DNA of 57,227 nt from Pseudomonas sp. GM78 (GTDB lineage Bacteria; Pseudomonadota; Gammaproteobacteria; Pseudomonadales; Pseudomonadaceae), in contig NZ_AKJF01000101.1 of assembly GCF_000282475.1 (NCBI RefSeq), forward strand, positions 1-57,227, given 5' to 3'. Position numbers and translations under genes: made by a program. Position 1 is the stretch's first letter, and each line of letters starts with the position of its first letter. Below are positions 9,325 to 19,452 of this stretch, in pieces. The notes below the pieces were generated by a model that was not told the DNA's origin, made no database searches, and worked only from the letters and a program-made list of their open reading frames with translations.

Positions 9325-10815
9325 TCAGAAGCGCCAGATCACGTCGACGAACGCGCGGTGCATGTACGAATCGACTTCCTTGCCGTAGGCATCGCCCGGC
9401 TTGAACACACCACCGCGGAAACGCACCAGGGCCGAAGGCTCATCGATCTTCTGGCTCAACGCCGCCGGCAGCAGGCCTTGCTTGAAGTACTTGGTGACCA
9501 CCAGATCCATTTCCTGACCGAGGTCTTTGTCACCGTTGTTCAGTGGCAGGGAAGTGCTGGACAGCACCGCGCCGGTCACGTCGTCGGTGTTGTTCTGCAC
9601 CGCGTCGATTCCGTTGCTGGTGATCGGCTTGTTACCGTCGACGCGCCAGAATTTGTGGTAGATCAGGCTGGCGTCGTATTCGTCGTTGAGCATCCACGAA
9701 CCGAACAGCGTGGCCGATTGCATGTTGTTCATTTCGCCACGGAAGGCTTCGCCGAAACGGTGCACCCGCGAGCGGGTACCGGTGTAGTTCGAGCGGTTGC
9801 TTTCCAGGCCGTTCTGTTCGTAATCGGCGCTGGCACGGGCGTAGGCCGCACCGACTTGCCATTGCGGATCGAGGCGCAGGCGCACGCCCAGGTCAGTGGC
9901 CCAGCCGTCGACATCGCCGCTGCGCTTGGCTTGTGCCGGTGCGCTGCCATCGGCGTTCAGCGGATTGACCGTGTCGCGGTCGCCGCTCATGCCGGTGATG
10001 CTGCCCCAGTAATTGACCGTGTTGGTGTTGCGCCAGTTGTAGGCATCGCTGTTGGCCTGCAGGCCCAGCCAGCTGATGTCGCCATTCTGTTTTTTGTCCA
10101 GCGAATCGCCCGGTTCACCCGGCGTCGGGTAGTCGAGCTTGCCGTCATCGTGGGTGTGATGACCGCGGATGCCGGCCCAGTGGCCCGGTGTCCATTGGTA
10201 TTCGGCGTCGGCGAAGGCGTGCAGGCGGTCCTTGTCCTTGGGCGCCAGTTCCTTCAGGTCGGTGCGGTACTCGCTGAAGCGTTCGGCGACACCGGCGTTG
10301 GCGCGCAACAGGGTGGTGTCGAAGGTCCAGTTCAGGGCTTCGATGTTGGTGTCGCGCCATTGGCCGTCGTCGTTGCGCAGGCGCTGGCGACCCAACTTGA
10401 GGATCTCGCCGGGGTAGGGCGTGAAGCCACTGTAGCCGACCCAGAACTCGCGCATCGCCAGGTAGTTTTTCTTGGTCTTGCGATCACCGTTGTCGGTGGT
10501 CTGGGTGCCGTCGTTGTCGGATTCCTGCAGGGTGTCGGTTTCGATGATGTCGGTGGACGTCACAGCCTGACCCATGGCGAAGGCGCTCCACGCGCCGCTC
10601 TCGCCATAGACCCAAGGGCGCAGGTCGAGGCCCAGGCCGTTGACGTCGCCACCGCTCTGGGTGCCGAGGTCACGGTCGTCTTCGGACTGGCCGGTGATTT
10701 TCACGTCCAGGCCGTAGTTCTTGGTTTCTTCTGTCATCGCCGCCAGCGTCGGGCAGGACCAGATCAGCGCGAACGTCAGGCCGATACCGGCCTTCATGAA
10801 TGGATTCAACTTCAT
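9325..10815 (-). CDS. algE: Outer-membrane alginate export porin AlgE
   Basis: Alginate-specific beta-barrel porin. It has 496 residues, a signal peptide ([26 protein letters not shown]) and a terminal aromatic residue ([11 protein letters not shown]) typical of outer-membrane barrels. Alternating aromatic/hydrophobic strands such as [15 protein letters not shown] are visible throughout. GAGGAATCC precedes the start, which overlaps the algK stop by 4 bp. AlgK assists its outer-membrane placement in studied species (family knowledge). Confidence 0.95.
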   Translation of the reverse strand: MKLNPFMKAGIGLTFALIWSCPTLAAMTEETKNYGLDVKITGQSEDDRDLGTQSGGDVNGLGLDLRPWVYGESGAWSAFAMGQAVTSTDIIETDTLQESDNDGTQTTDNGDRKTKKNYLAMREFWVGYSGFTPYPGEILKLGRQRLRNDDGQWRDTNIEALNWTFDTTLLRANAGVAERFSEYRTDLKELAPKDKDRLHAFADAEYQWTPGHWAGIRGHHTHDDGKLDYPTPGEPGDSLDKKQNGDISWLGLQANSDAYNWRNTNTVNYWGSITGMSGDRDTVNPLNADGSAPAQAKRSGDVDGWATDLGVRLRLDPQWQVGAAYARASADYEQNGLESNRSNYTGTRSRVHRFGEAFRGEMNNMQSATLFGSWMLNDEYDASLIYHKFWRVDGNKPITSNGIDAVQNNTDDVTGAVLSSTSLPLNNGDKDLGQEMDLVVTKYFKQGLLPAALSQKIDEPSALVRFRGGVFKPGDAYGKEVDSYMHRAFVDVIWRF

Positions 10816-12323
10816 AGGGATTCCTCGCCGTCTTCTTCTTGCAGGGCGTGCAGTTGCAGCGTGTTCTGGCTCAAGTTGCCGCGAACGGACTGTTCCTGTT
10901 TCAACAGGCGCTGGGCCTCGGCCAGCTGCGCAGGCGGCAGTTGGGCTTCGAGTGTTTGCGCAAGCTCGGTGGCTTGCGGGGTGTTCTGGGTCTTGGCCAG
11001 TTGGCTGAAGACATACGCATTGAGCGGGTCAGGCTTGGTGCCTTTGCCTTGGGAAAACAGTTGGGCGATGGCGAAGTCGGCGCTGTTCTGGCCGTTGCGC
11101 GCAGCAGTCAACAGGTGATCCAGTGCTTTCTGCGGGTAGACCTTGCCCAGGTAGCCACGGCGATAGATCTGGCCGAGGTAGTAATCGGCGGCGACTTCGC
11201 GGCCGACGGCTTTCTGGAAGTGTTCCTCGGCGACCTTGGCGTCCGCCGGGACCATCTTGCCTTCGTAGTAGAGCTTGCCCAGCAACAACTCGGCGCGCGG
11301 CTGGTCGGCGGCGCGGCCGTTGTCCAGGTACTTCATCATCTGGTCGACATCGCCCAGTTCCGGGAAGTCGTAGATCAGTTGCGCCAGGGTGACCCAGGAC
11401 GCCGGGTAGCCCGGGGCGATAGGCTCAAGCAGTGCCTGCGCGGTTTTTTCGTCGGGTTGGCCCAGGCTCGCATCGGCCAGTACACGGGCGACGCTGTCGA
11501 TACGCTGCGCCGACACGGTGCCGCGGCTGTGCGCCGCCTGCATCTGCTTGATCAGCTCGGCCTGTTGCTCGGGCTGGGCCTTTTTCTGATAGACCGTGGC
11601 CAGTTCGACGTAGCAGATGTCGGTGGTGTTGAGCGCGGCCTTGCAGACCTTTTCCACGTCATCCAGGTGCTGATCGTAGGTGCCCTGGGTGCGATACAGC
11701 AGCACTTGCGCCAGGCCCGCTTCCGGCTTGCCTTCGGCGCGCCATTGGCTGATCTGCTTCTGCGCATCGACGTTGGGGAAGCTGTGCGGGTGCTGCAGGT
11801 ACAGCATCGCCAACGGGATCAGGGTGTTGCCTTCGCCAGCGGCGGAGGCTTTTTTCAGCAGGCCTTCGGCTTCTTTGTGCTCGGCTTCCGTTGAGCCCGG
11901 CTTGGCCACCAACAGACGGCCGAGACGGGCCTGGGCGCGCGGCGAAACACTGGCGGCGGCGCGGTAAGTCGCCTCGGCCTGTTTCATCTGCGCCGGGTCG
12001 TGGCTGTCGACCTGGATGTCGGCCAGGCCGACCTGGGCTTCGCTGTAGCCCAGCGCTGCCAGCTGTTGGTAGTTCGCCGCGGCGGTGGCGGTGTCGCCAC
12101 GCTTGAGCGCTTCGTTGGCCAGGCGCTGGTCGGGCAGGCCGGCGCAGCCAGCGAGGCTCACCGCCAATGCCAGCGAGCACACCATATGACCCCTGTGGGA
12201 GCTGGCTTGCCAGCGATTCAGGCGACTCGGTATTTCAGAAAGATTGAGGTGTTCCAATCGCTGGCAAGCCAGCTCCCACAGGGTTTGTGGTGTTCTGAGT
12301 ATTGGTGGAGTCTTCACAGGCAT
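10812..12323 (-). CDS. algK: TPR/Sel1 outer-membrane lipoprotein AlgK, 5' end altered by an inserted REP pair
   Basis: Outer-membrane lipoprotein that scaffolds the alginate export complex and helps localise AlgE. The body is helical Sel1/TPR-like repeats (for example [38 protein letters not shown]). The lipobox LAGC lies at residues 57-60 of the long form. A paired REP element occupies 12191-12283, inside the reading frame upstream of the lipobox, so about 30 residues are REP-encoded. Translation could start at 12323, giving an unusually long basic leader, or at ATG 12185 ([14 protein letters not shown]), which lacks positive charge before the hydrophobic stretch. The frame stays open in both cases. 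Confidence 0.93.
   Translation of the reverse strand: MPVKTPPILRTPQTLWELACQRLEHLNLSEIPSRLNRWQASSHRGHMVCSLALAVSLAGCAGLPDQRLANEALKRGDTATAAANYQQLAALGYSEAQVGLADIQVDSHDPAQMKQAEATYRAAASVSPRAQARLGRLLVAKPGSTEAEHKEAEGLLKKASAAGEGNTLIPLAMLYLQHPHSFPNVDAQKQISQWRAEGKPEAGLAQVLLYRTQGTYDQHLDDVEKVCKAALNTTDICYVELATVYQKKAQPEQQAELIKQMQAAHSRGTVSAQRIDSVARVLADASLGQPDEKTAQALLEPIAPGYPASWVTLAQLIYDFPELGDVDQMMKYLDNGRAADQPRAELLLGKLYYEGKMVPADAKVAEEHFQKAVGREVAADYYLGQIYRRGYLGKVYPQKALDHLLTAARNGQNSADFAIAQLFSQGKGTKPDPLNAYVFSQLAKTQNTPQATELAQTLEAQLPPAQLAEAQRLLKQEQSVRGNLSQNTLQLHALQEEDGEESL
12191..12283. repeat. Paired REP element inside the algK 5' coding region
   Basis: Perfect 28-bp inverted repeat (12191-12218 and 12256-12283) with a GTGGGAGCTGGCTTGCC core. 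It lies between the first in-frame ATG of algK and its lipoprotein signal sequence and keeps the frame open. Confidence 0.93.
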
Positions 12324-12332
12324 GTCCTCCGG

Positions 12333-13502
12333 TTACAGACCAGCAGCCATGGCTTTGTCGATCAGCCAGTTCAGGTTCGGGCCACGGTCGCTGTTCACTT
12401 CCACCGGGCGGCCGGCGAGGCTGCTGTCCAGGGCTTCGTCAGGCTGGATCAGGACGCGGATGTCGGAGGACAGGTCGGCGCTTTTCAGGCTGGTGCTGTT
12501 GACGATCTTGCCGGTGCGGGTCTTGTCTTCGCCGGCGATCTGGAAGCGCACCGCGGTGCCTGGCAATACGTCGCCGAACTGGCGATAGGAGAAACGCGCC
12601 TCGATGTTGGCTTCGGTGTTACGCGGCACCAGCTGGAAGATCACGTCACCCTTGCTGGCGTACTGACCGTCGGCAACCATCTGCTGGGCCACGGTGCAAT
12701 CGCAAGGCGAGGTCAGGGTGCCGGTCATTTGCTTGCCGAACAGCTCTTCAACCTTGGCCGGGGCCAGTTGATCGTCTTCCAGGTGGCCCTTGAGCACGTC
12801 GAGCATGCTGGTGCTGAAGGTCGCCAGCGGTGCGCCTTTGGCGGCAACGCCATCGGCTTTCACCAGGCTCTGCACGGTGCCGTCGCGGGGCATGGTGATG
12901 TTCACGCCTGGCACGCTGACCAAGCCCGCCTGGGCGTGGCTGACGAAGTACATGCCGTACACCGACTTGAAGATGAACCCGAACGCCGCCAGGCCGACGA
13001 CGAAAATCCCCAGGCTGAAAGTCACCGCTTTCATGCGCCCGAAAGCGCTCATGCCGTGACCGCCGTCCTTGATCTTGCGCGCCTTGGTGAAGTTGTCGCG
13101 CTGCAGGGTCGCCAGCACTTCGCCGATGGTGACGATGTCGCCGGCCAGGTGCGAAGTGATCAGATGGCGCAAGGTCGAGATGTCTTGCGGTTCCAGGTTC
13201 TGGAACTGGCAACCGGTGCGGCCGGTCTCGCGATCGCAAGAGCGCACCTGCAACTCGACGTCCATGGCCAGGCCGAGGTTGTCGATGACGAATTGCAGGC
13301 GGGCCTTGTACTTGTCGCCGACTTTCAGTGGCAGTTGCCCGGCATTGAAGGCCAGGCCACCGGCGGAAAGGTCGATCACTCGCGCTTCGACCGGGGTCCG
13401 GTCAGGGCCGAAGAAACGCAGCTTGGCCGGGATTTTCACTCGGGCGTGTTGGCGCTGGGCTTCAGATTCGTGCACTACGTTGGCGTTGACGGCGGTATTC
13501 AT
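12333..13502 (-). CDS. alg44: c-di-GMP-binding alginate polymerase co-factor Alg44 (PilZ domain)
   Basis: Inner-membrane co-polymerase that activates Alg8 on binding c-di-GMP. It has 389 residues. The N-terminal PilZ domain (about 16-120) carries QRQHARVKIPAK and the downstream D-x-S-x-x-G motif (DLSAGG), the two binding elements. One membrane segment lies at about residues 165-190 (FSLGIFVVGLAAFGFIF). A periplasmic HlyD-like biotinyl-lipoyl domain follows (GVNITMPRDGTVQSLV, DCTVAQQMVADGQYASKGDVIFQL). It lies 9 bp upstream of algK and 36 bp downstream of alg8. Confidence 0.95.
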   Translation of the reverse strand: MNTAVNANVVHESEAQRQHARVKIPAKLRFFGPDRTPVEARVIDLSAGGLAFNAGQLPLKVGDKYKARLQFVIDNLGLAMDVELQVRSCDRETGRTGCQFQNLEPQDISTLRHLITSHLAGDIVTIGEVLATLQRDNFTKARKIKDGGHGMSAFGRMKAVTFSLGIFVVGLAAFGFIFKSVYGMYFVSHAQAGLVSVPGVNITMPRDGTVQSLVKADGVAAKGAPLATFSTSMLDVLKGHLEDDQLAPAKVEELFGKQMTGTLTSPCDCTVAQQMVADGQYASKGDVIFQLVPRNTEANIEARFSYRQFGDVLPGTAVRFQIAGEDKTRTGKIVNSTSLKSADLSSDIRVLIQPDEALDSSLAGRPVEVNSDRGPNLNWLIDKAMAAGL

Positions 13503-13538
13503 AAGGGCGATTTCCTGGTTAATTCAAAAAGGGGGCGG

Positions 13539-15020
13539 TCAGACCATCATCAGCAGCACGGCGACAAAAATGCTGCCGGCGGAGAAGGTCATGGTCCGAG
13601 ACGACCAGGTGTTGAACCAACGTTGAAAGCTGGCGAGATCACGGGTCAGGGCAGTGGGCTGGCGAGTCCAGGACTGTTGGTCGAGGCGGAAGAACACGTA
13701 GATCTTCACCAGCGCGCCAACGATCTGGTTGTAATAGAGAATCGCCGGGTAGGCCGGCCCGATCCGGTGGCCGGAGCAGGACAGCAACAGGGTCAGGATC
13801 AGGCGGGTGATGCCGATCCACAGCAGGTACACCAGGATGAACGCGGTGCCGTACTTGAAGCTGGCGATCAGCGCCACGGTCAGGCCCAGCAGCGAGGTCC
13901 ACATCGACACTCGCTGGTCGAACAGCACCACGGACGTGAACGCACCGAGGCGCTTGATCCCCAGGCCCAGGGCGCGGGAGTTCTGGCGCAGGTTGTTGCC
14001 GTACCAGCGGAACATCAGCTTGCGACTGGCCTTGATGAAACTCTTCTCTGGCGGGTGCTCGACGGTGTTGATCGCGGCATCAGGCACGTAGAAGGTGTCG
14101 TAGCCCAGGCGCATCAAGCTGAACCAGCTGGACTTGTCGTCGCCGGTCAGGAACTTGAAGCGACCCAGGCGCCAGTGTTGCAGCGAGTCGCTTTCCACGT
14201 CGGCGATGAATTCCGGGTTGGTGACCACGGTGGCGCGGAACACCGACATGCGCCCGGTCATGGTCAGCACGCGCTTGGACAGGGCCATCGAGCACATGTT
14301 GATGTGGCGCTGGGCGAAACGCAGCTTGTGCCACTCGCTCATGATGTAGCCGCCGCGCACTTCGCAGAATTCGTTGGTGGTCAGGCCACCGACATTGCCG
14401 AACAGTTGGAACCACGGCACGGTCTTGCGCACGACGCCTTCGCCGAGCACGGTGTCGCCATCGATCACGGCCACCACGGCGCGGTCGTCCGGCAGGTGGC
14501 GGGAGATGGCGCGGAAACCGAAGGCCAGGCCATCGCGCTTGCCGGTGCCGGGGATACGCACGAAGTCGAGCTTCACCCGGGCAGGCGGATTCATCCGGGC
14601 CCACAGGCTCTTGACCAGCAGTTCATCGGACATTTCGACGATGGAGCAGACCACGGTGGTCGGCAGCTCGCAGTCGATCGCTTCGCGGATCACCGAGCTG
14701 TAGACCTGTGCGGTGGTCAGGGCATCGATACGGAAACTGGTGACCATCAAAAATACGTGGGACGGGTCCGCCGCCTTGCCCAGCTTGCGCACTTTGCGCC
14801 GCAGGTGCGGGTAGACCACGTACAGAAACAGCATGCCGCGCACAAAGTGCGTGGCCCCCATCGAGTAACGCCAGATACCGACGATCCCGATCAGGAAAAT
14901 GAAGTCCTTCGACTCGGAGTCGAAGGTGGACACAGGCAGCGCCATGGCGATGCCCATTAGTAAACTCAGGTAGAACAGCCAACCGGCGGCCTGGAGTAGA
15001 CCGTGCTTTAGCCTGTGCAT
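13539..15020 (-). CDS. alg8: Alginate polymerase glycosyltransferase Alg8 (GT2)
   Basis: Processive family 2 glycosyltransferase in the inner membrane that polymerises GDP-mannuronate. It has 493 residues. N-terminal membrane segments ([28 protein letters not shown]) are followed by a cytoplasmic GT domain with the D-x-D motif in [12 protein letters not shown] and the QxxRW-like QHWRLGRF. C-terminal membrane segments span about 380-490 ([21 protein letters not shown]). It is the second gene after algD, and a paired REP element separates the two. Confidence 0.95.
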   Translation of the reverse strand: MHRLKHGLLQAAGWLFYLSLLMGIAMALPVSTFDSESKDFIFLIGIVGIWRYSMGATHFVRGMLFLYVVYPHLRRKVRKLGKAADPSHVFLMVTSFRIDALTTAQVYSSVIREAIDCELPTTVVCSIVEMSDELLVKSLWARMNPPARVKLDFVRIPGTGKRDGLAFGFRAISRHLPDDRAVVAVIDGDTVLGEGVVRKTVPWFQLFGNVGGLTTNEFCEVRGGYIMSEWHKLRFAQRHINMCSMALSKRVLTMTGRMSVFRATVVTNPEFIADVESDSLQHWRLGRFKFLTGDDKSSWFSLMRLGYDTFYVPDAAINTVEHPPEKSFIKASRKLMFRWYGNNLRQNSRALGLGIKRLGAFTSVVLFDQRVSMWTSLLGLTVALIASFKYGTAFILVYLLWIGITRLILTLLLSCSGHRIGPAYPAILYYNQIVGALVKIYVFFRLDQQSWTRQPTALTRDLASFQRWFNTWSSRTMTFSAGSIFVAVLLMMV

Positions 15021-15056
15021 AATCGGAATCCTAAAGTCATTTGCGAGCCCCTCGCC

Positions 15057-15128
15057 CCTGTAGGAGCCTGGCTTGCCGGCGATGGCGATCTCAAGTACGT
15101 CATCGCCAGCAAGCTGTGCTCCTACAGG
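15057..15128. repeat. Paired REP element between algD and alg8
   Basis: Imperfect inverted repeat with outer arms CCTGTAGGAGC and GCTCCTACAGG and inner CTTGCCGGCGATG / CATCGCCAGCAAG. It lies in the 151-bp gap between the first two operon genes. Confidence 0.88.
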
Positions 15129-15171
15129 TGTTTCATGCGCGAAAGCGCGGTGTCGGAGACGGGATTCCGTG

Positions 15172-16488
15172 TTACCAGCAGATACCTTCAGCGCGGCCAG
15201 CCTCGCTGGTGGCCTTGGACATGAAGCCCACCAGGTCGATCACTTGCTTGCCGTGCGGGACGTCCTGCACCAGGGCGCGGAATTTCTCGTCACGGTTGCC
15301 GAGGATGATCACGTCGGAGTTGTTGATCACCGCGTCGAAGTCGGAATTGAGCAAGGACGACACGTGCGGGATTTTCGACTCGATGTAGTCCTTGTTCGCA
15401 CCGTGGACACGGGCGTACTCGACGTTACTGTCGTAGATGCTCAGGTCGTAGCCCTTGCCGATCAGCATTTCCGCGAGGTCTACCAGCGGGCTTTCGCGCA
15501 GGTCATCGGTGCCGGCCTTGAAACTCAGGCCCAGCAGCGCGACTTTGCGTTTGTCGTGGCTGGAAACGATGTCGAACGCGTTCTGCACCTGGGACTCGTT
15601 ACTGCGCATCAGCGAGTTGAGCAGCGGTGCCTCGACGTCCAGGGAGCTGGCGCGGTAGGTCAGGGCACGCACGTCCTTGGGCAGGCAGGAACCGCCGAAG
15701 GCAAAGCCCGGGCGCATGTAGTACTGGGACAGGTTCAGGGTCTTGTCCTGGCAGACCACGTCCATCACTTCACGACCATCGACGCCGACGGCCTTGGCGA
15801 TGTTGCCGATCTCGTTGGCGAAGGTCACCTTGGCGGCGTGCCACACGTTGCAGGTGTACTTGATCATCTCGGCAACGGCGATGTCCTTGCGGATGATCGG
15901 CGCGTCGAGTTCTTCGTACAGCGATTGCAGAACGTCGCCCGAGGCCTTGTCGAACTCGCCGATGACGGTCATTGGCGGTTGGTCGTAGTCGGCGATGGCC
16001 GTGCTTTCGCGCAGGAACTCAGGGTTGACCGCCACACCGAAATCGACACCGGCCTTCTTGCCCGAGCAATCTTCGAGAATCGGGATGACAACGTTTGCGA
16101 CAGTGCCCGGCAAAACGGTGCTGCGCACTACGATAGTGTGACGGGTGGTCTTGTCACGCAGGACAAAACCGATCTCGCGGCACACGGCCTCGATGTAGTT
16201 GAGTTCCAGGTCGCCGTTCTTCTTGCTCGGCGTACCGACACAGATCATCGACAGGTCGGTGTCGCGAATCGCCTCGGCGAAGTTGGTGGTACCGCGCAGA
16301 CGACCGGTCTGGATACCTTGGGCCAGAAGTTCGCCCAGGCCTGGTTCAACGATCGGCGAACGGCCTGCATTGATCATATCGATCTTGTCTTTGGCAACAT
16401 CGACGCCAACGACGTCATGGCCCCGTGCAGACAGGCAACCGGCACAGACTGCGCCAACGTAACCCAAACCAAATATGCTGATGCGCAT
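15172..16488 (-). CDS. algD: GDP-mannose 6-dehydrogenase AlgD
   Basis: Committed step of alginate synthesis: a four-electron NAD-dependent oxidation of GDP-mannose to GDP-mannuronate in the cytosol. It has 438 residues. The N-terminal Rossmann motif is [17 protein letters not shown]. The catalytic cysteine is in [12 protein letters not shown], and the C-terminal UDP/GDP-binding domain has [17 protein letters not shown] chose ATG 16488 over 16512 because GAGGTAA precedes it and the Rossmann strand then starts at residue 2. It is the first gene of the operon, behind a leader and promoter region of about 0.75 kb. Confidence 0.97.
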   Translation of the reverse strand: MRISIFGLGYVGAVCAGCLSARGHDVVGVDVAKDKIDMINAGRSPIVEPGLGELLAQGIQTGRLRGTTNFAEAIRDTDLSMICVGTPSKKNGDLELNYIEAVCREIGFVLRDKTTRHTIVVRSTVLPGTVANVVIPILEDCSGKKAGVDFGVAVNPEFLRESTAIADYDQPPMTVIGEFDKASGDVLQSLYEELDAPIIRKDIAVAEMIKYTCNVWHAAKVTFANEIGNIAKAVGVDGREVMDVVCQDKTLNLSQYYMRPGFAFGGSCLPKDVRALTYRASSLDVEAPLLNSLMRSNESQVQNAFDIVSSHDKRKVALLGLSFKAGTDDLRESPLVDLAEMLIGKGYDLSIYDSNVEYARVHGANKDYIESKIPHVSSLLNSDFDAVINNSDVIILGNRDEKFRALVQDVPHGKQVIDLVGFMSKATSEAGRAEGICW

Positions 16489-17253
16489 CGCATTTACCTC
16501 AGTGTTGATCAAGCCATTAGATGGCCGGAGTTAATGGTGTTCAGCGGTTATAGTGCACGCGGAAGTTGAGCCTGGCAGGCGCGACAATACCGCGTGCTGG
16601 CATGAAAGTTCCGAGTGTCTAAATAAGTGCACTCAAGGTGTGCGCAACTAGGCCTTGTTGTTATGACTTGCCCTGTTATGCAGCCAGTCCTCTGTTCAGA
16701 AGATATTCGTGCAATGATCCTGCGCGCTCGATGTCAGGCCGAAAGCCCGTAGATCAAGCGTTATGGTGCCCGGGTGAGCACGTTTATAGGGGCGCTGCCT
16801 TGGCCTTGTAGGGGATAGTAATGGTGCATATCTCCTGTCCGTTCTGTTGTTGTCCAAATCAGGGATAAAGCAGTGAAAGTTAGTGTTGTAACTTCGCTGC
16901 ATGGATCTCTGTTCTGCGTAAGTTATCTCGTACATCCTCGGCGAGAATCGTTACCGGTGGTATGAGCGGTGCATTCGGACATAGTTCCGACCCGCCCATC
17001 ACGAAATCTGAAATTTCTTGAAATATTGACAAAGATGGCACTGCTCTCAAATTGATAGCACTTGCCGTTTCGCCCTTTATATATAGGCGGATTATTGGAA
17101 GGGATAGTTATTTGCCACTACGGAGAAAAATTTTCAGTGCCACTACTGAAAAAAATGATCGAAGTCGAGTGAAACTAAAGTTAGAAAATTGACAGATTGA
17201 TTTTTGGCGTCATAAAAATGACGGAAAGGGCGGGGGATTTCGAGGCTTTCAAT
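16489..17253. other. algD upstream region, no convincing gene
   Basis: A stretch of about 765 bp between algD and yaaA, AT-rich at 16990-17220. I see no coding frame with a good start. The known long algD leader with distal regulator sites in Pseudomonas fits this layout (family knowledge). Candidate AlgU promoters lie at 16961-16987 and 16585-16612 on the minus strand. Confidence 0.6.
16961..16988 (-). promoter_or_regulatory. Candidate AlgU (sigma-22) promoter for algD
   Basis: Minus-strand GGAACTA, 16-bp spacer, TCATA, against the AlgU pattern GAACTT-N16/17-TCTGA. It would give a leader of about 470 nt. A second candidate, GGAACTT-N16-TATTG at 16612-16585, has a better -35 but a poorer -10 and a short leader. 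Only one may be used. Confidence 0.35.
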
Positions 17254-17281
17254 GGCGGCGCACGAGAGGGCGTGCGCCGCC
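17254..17281 (-). terminator. Hairpin downstream of yaaA
   Basis: Perfect 11-bp GC-rich stem (GGCGGCGCACG / CGTGCGCCGCC, 6-nt loop), 8 bp beyond the yaaA stop. There is no clear U-tract on the minus strand, so termination is plausible but not certain. Confidence 0.5.
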
Positions 17282-17288
17282 CGTTGCA

Positions 17289-18068
17289 TCACTCTGGTGC
17301 GTGGTCGCGCAGGAACACCAGGTTGTCCGGTTTAGACTGCTCGGCGCTGTAGCGATAGCCCTGCACATCGAACTGCTTGAGGGCTTGCGGATCGTTGATG
17401 CGTTCCTCGATGACGAAGCGGCTCATCATGCCCCGGGCCTTTTTTGCGTAGAAGCTGATGATCTTGTACTGACCATTCTTCAGGTCCTTGAAGTCGGTGT
17501 TGATGATGCGTGCATTCAAGGCGCTGCGCTTGACCGCCGAGAAATACTCGTTGGACGCCAGGTTGAGCAGCACGTCATCGCCCTGATCGGCCAGGGCTTC
17601 ATTCAACCATTCACTGATACGCGTGCCCCAGAAGGCATACAGGTCCTTGCCCCGGGCATTGGCCAGCTTGGTGCCCATTTCCAGGCGGTACGGTTGCATC
17701 AGGTCCAGGGGGCGCAGCAGGCCATACAGGCCGGAAAGCATGCGTAAATGTTGCTGGGCGTAGTCGAAGTCGGCTTCGCTGAAGGTTTGAGCATTGAGCC
17801 CGGTGTAGACGTCGCCCTTGAACGCCAGCAAGGCCTGCTTGGCGTTGGCCGGGGTAAAGGCGGGTGTCCAGCTGCCGAAGCGGGCGGCGTTGAGCCCGCC
17901 GATCTTGTCGGAAACGTGCATCAACTCGCTGATCTGCGCCGGCGTCAGGTCGCGCAGTTGCTGGATCAACTCCTGGGAGTGGTCGAGGTACTGTGGCTGG
18001 GTAAAGCGCTGGGTCGCCGGCGGTGTTTCGTAATCGAGGGTCTTGGCGGGGGAAATCACCATCAGCAT
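17289..18068 (-). CDS. yaaA: Peroxide stress protein YaaA (UPF0246 family)
   Basis: Cytosolic protein that limits free-iron damage under peroxide stress in E. coli; DNA-binding properties are reported for the family. It has 259 residues, the standard length, with the start [16 protein letters not shown] and conserved blocks [21 protein letters not shown] and [11 protein letters not shown]. It is a single gene, oriented with the alg operon but separated from it by a strong hairpin and about 800 bp. Confidence 0.95.
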   Translation of the reverse strand: MLMVISPAKTLDYETPPATQRFTQPQYLDHSQELIQQLRDLTPAQISELMHVSDKIGGLNAARFGSWTPAFTPANAKQALLAFKGDVYTGLNAQTFSEADFDYAQQHLRMLSGLYGLLRPLDLMQPYRLEMGTKLANARGKDLYAFWGTRISEWLNEALADQGDDVLLNLASNEYFSAVKRSALNARIINTDFKDLKNGQYKIISFYAKKARGMMSRFVIEERINDPQALKQFDVQGYRYSAEQSKPDNLVFLRDHAPE

Positions 18069-18163
18069 GAAGTCGTCTCCTTTAATCGTGGCGGCGATTC
18101 TAGGGGGTTGTCATCGTTGACTCCAGCTATGGGTGTGATAGGTGATCGGTGGTGTCATGGGAC

Positions 18164-18275
18164 AAGATCGCAGCCTCGCTTCGCTCGGCAGCTCCTACGG
18201 GACCGCGTTGGCGTGAAATTGGAATGTAGCCGGCACAACTGTAGGAGCTGTCGAGCGAAGCGAGGCTGCGATCTT
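18164..18275. repeat. Paired REP element between yaaA and the deacetylase gene
   Basis: Inverted repeat with GATCGCAGCC..GCTCCTAC arms and GTAGGAGC..GGCTGCGATC on the other side. It ends only about 50 bp before the deacetylase start, so it occupies that gene's upstream region. Confidence 0.85.
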
Positions 18276-18327
18276 TTGATCTTCCCGCGATATAGTGCCG
18301 CCCGGGTTTTGTTATGGAGACATCCCA

Positions 18328-19452
18328 TTGCGTATCGTTTTTCTGCTCATAGCCTGGCTGCTGAGCTTCGGCGTCATGGCGGCGCCGGGTGACGTGGCGA
18401 CGCTGGATCGCAGCACCTGGCCGGAAAAACTCGACAACCCGACCCTGTTCGATGTCGCGTCGCGTGCCGAAATCCTCATGTTCGCCCGGGTGCTGCTGGC
18501 CAGTGAGTCCCTGGACGAGGCGGCACTGGCGCAACGCCTGGGCCTGCGCACGATCAACCTGGAGTCGGTCAATCGTGTTCGCCAGCGCCTATGGCAGCGG
18601 CTGTTGGCCAACTACGATTTCGCCCAGCAGAGTTGCGACCAGGACGCCTCCTTCTGTTTCCTGGTCGAGGACATGGCCACCTTGCGCGAGCAGGCGGGCA
18701 AGTTTCAGCTCAGCGAGGACAGCTACTACATAAGGTGGGCCGAGCCGAGTCGCCTGTTCCACAGCCAGTACCTGGACGAGCAACTGCGCAAGGCGGCGCT
18801 GTTTCCGCAAACCAGCAGTGAAGTCGATCATTTCGGTGACTATGAGCGCAATGGCGACGCGATGCATGACCGGCTGTTTCTCTTGACGTTCGACAGCGCC
18901 GCCAATGCCGTGCCGGACAATACCGACTGGATTGCCGAGTACCTGCGCAAGGCCAACCTCAGCGGCACGTTCTTCGTTCTCGGCAAGGATCTCCAGGCCC
19001 GTCTGGGCGAGCGCTCGGTGGCCAGCGTGCAAGAAACCTGGTCAACCCAGTGCATCGGTGTACAAGGCTGGGAGTTTCGCTCCCACAGCCATTGGCAGGA
19101 CTGGCAGGACTCGGTACGCCGCAGCGTCGAACTGGCCAGGAACAAGCTGCCGGAGAACTTCGTGCCGCTGTTCCGCCCGCCCGATGGCCAGCGTCGCGCC
19201 GACGCCGGCGCTTTCTTCAAGGCCCAGGGCTTGCAGGTTGCCCTGTGGGACATAGATGCCCAGGACGGTGCGGGCAAGCTCAAGGGCAGCCAGAGTGCGC
19301 AACGGGTGCTGACACTGATGCTGTTGTGGCGCCATGGCGTAATTAATTTCAATGTGAAACAGGACGGGGTGAAAACGGCATTGCCGTGGCTGATCACGCA
19401 AACGGCGCAAAGCGGGATCGGTTGGGAAGACTGTCAGGAAGGGTTTCGCTGA
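18328..19452 (+). CDS. Polysaccharide deacetylase-like (NodB fold) secreted protein with degenerate metal motifs
   Basis: Exported protein of 374 residues. I chose TTG 18328 because GGAGA lies 7 bases upstream and it gives the signal peptide MRIVFLLIAWLLSFGVMAAPG. A helical N-terminal domain occupies about 25-170, and a NodB-like domain about 185-360. Motif 1 reads LLTFDSAANA where active enzymes have TFDD, so the usual metal Asp is Ser. Motif 2 reads RSHSHW instead of H-S/T-x-x-H. The RPPDG motif is intact. It may act on an envelope polysaccharide, or be a non-catalytic binder; nothing shows a link to alginate beyond proximity. Confidence 0.8.
   Translation: MRIVFLLIAWLLSFGVMAAPGDVATLDRSTWPEKLDNPTLFDVASRAEILMFARVLLASESLDEAALAQRLGLRTINLESVNRVRQRLWQRLLANYDFAQQSCDQDASFCFLVEDMATLREQAGKFQLSEDSYYIRWAEPSRLFHSQYLDEQLRKAALFPQTSSEVDHFGDYERNGDAMHDRLFLLTFDSAANAVPDNTDWIAEYLRKANLSGTFFVLGKDLQARLGERSVASVQETWSTQCIGVQGWEFRSHSHWQDWQDSVRRSVELARNKLPENFVPLFRPPDGQRRADAGAFFKAQGLQVALWDIDAQDGAGKLKGSQSAQRVLTLMLLWRHGVINFNVKQDGVKTALPWLITQTAQSGIGWEDCQEGFR

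Noticed and set aside
12000-14960. 986-codon plus-strand frame opposite alg8, alg44 and algK
   Set aside because: Same reason: antisense to recognised genes, no recognisable domain, composition typical of mirrored GC-rich coding sequence.
16696-16935. 79-codon minus-strand frame in the algD leader
   Set aside because: No ribosome site and no recognisable domain. It lies in a known type of regulatory leader, so it is treated as chance.
18164-18275. Long hairpin before the deacetylase gene considered as a riboswitch
   Set aside because: Core sequence GATCGCAGCC…GCTCCTAC identifies it as one of the repeated REP pairs seen elsewhere in the window.
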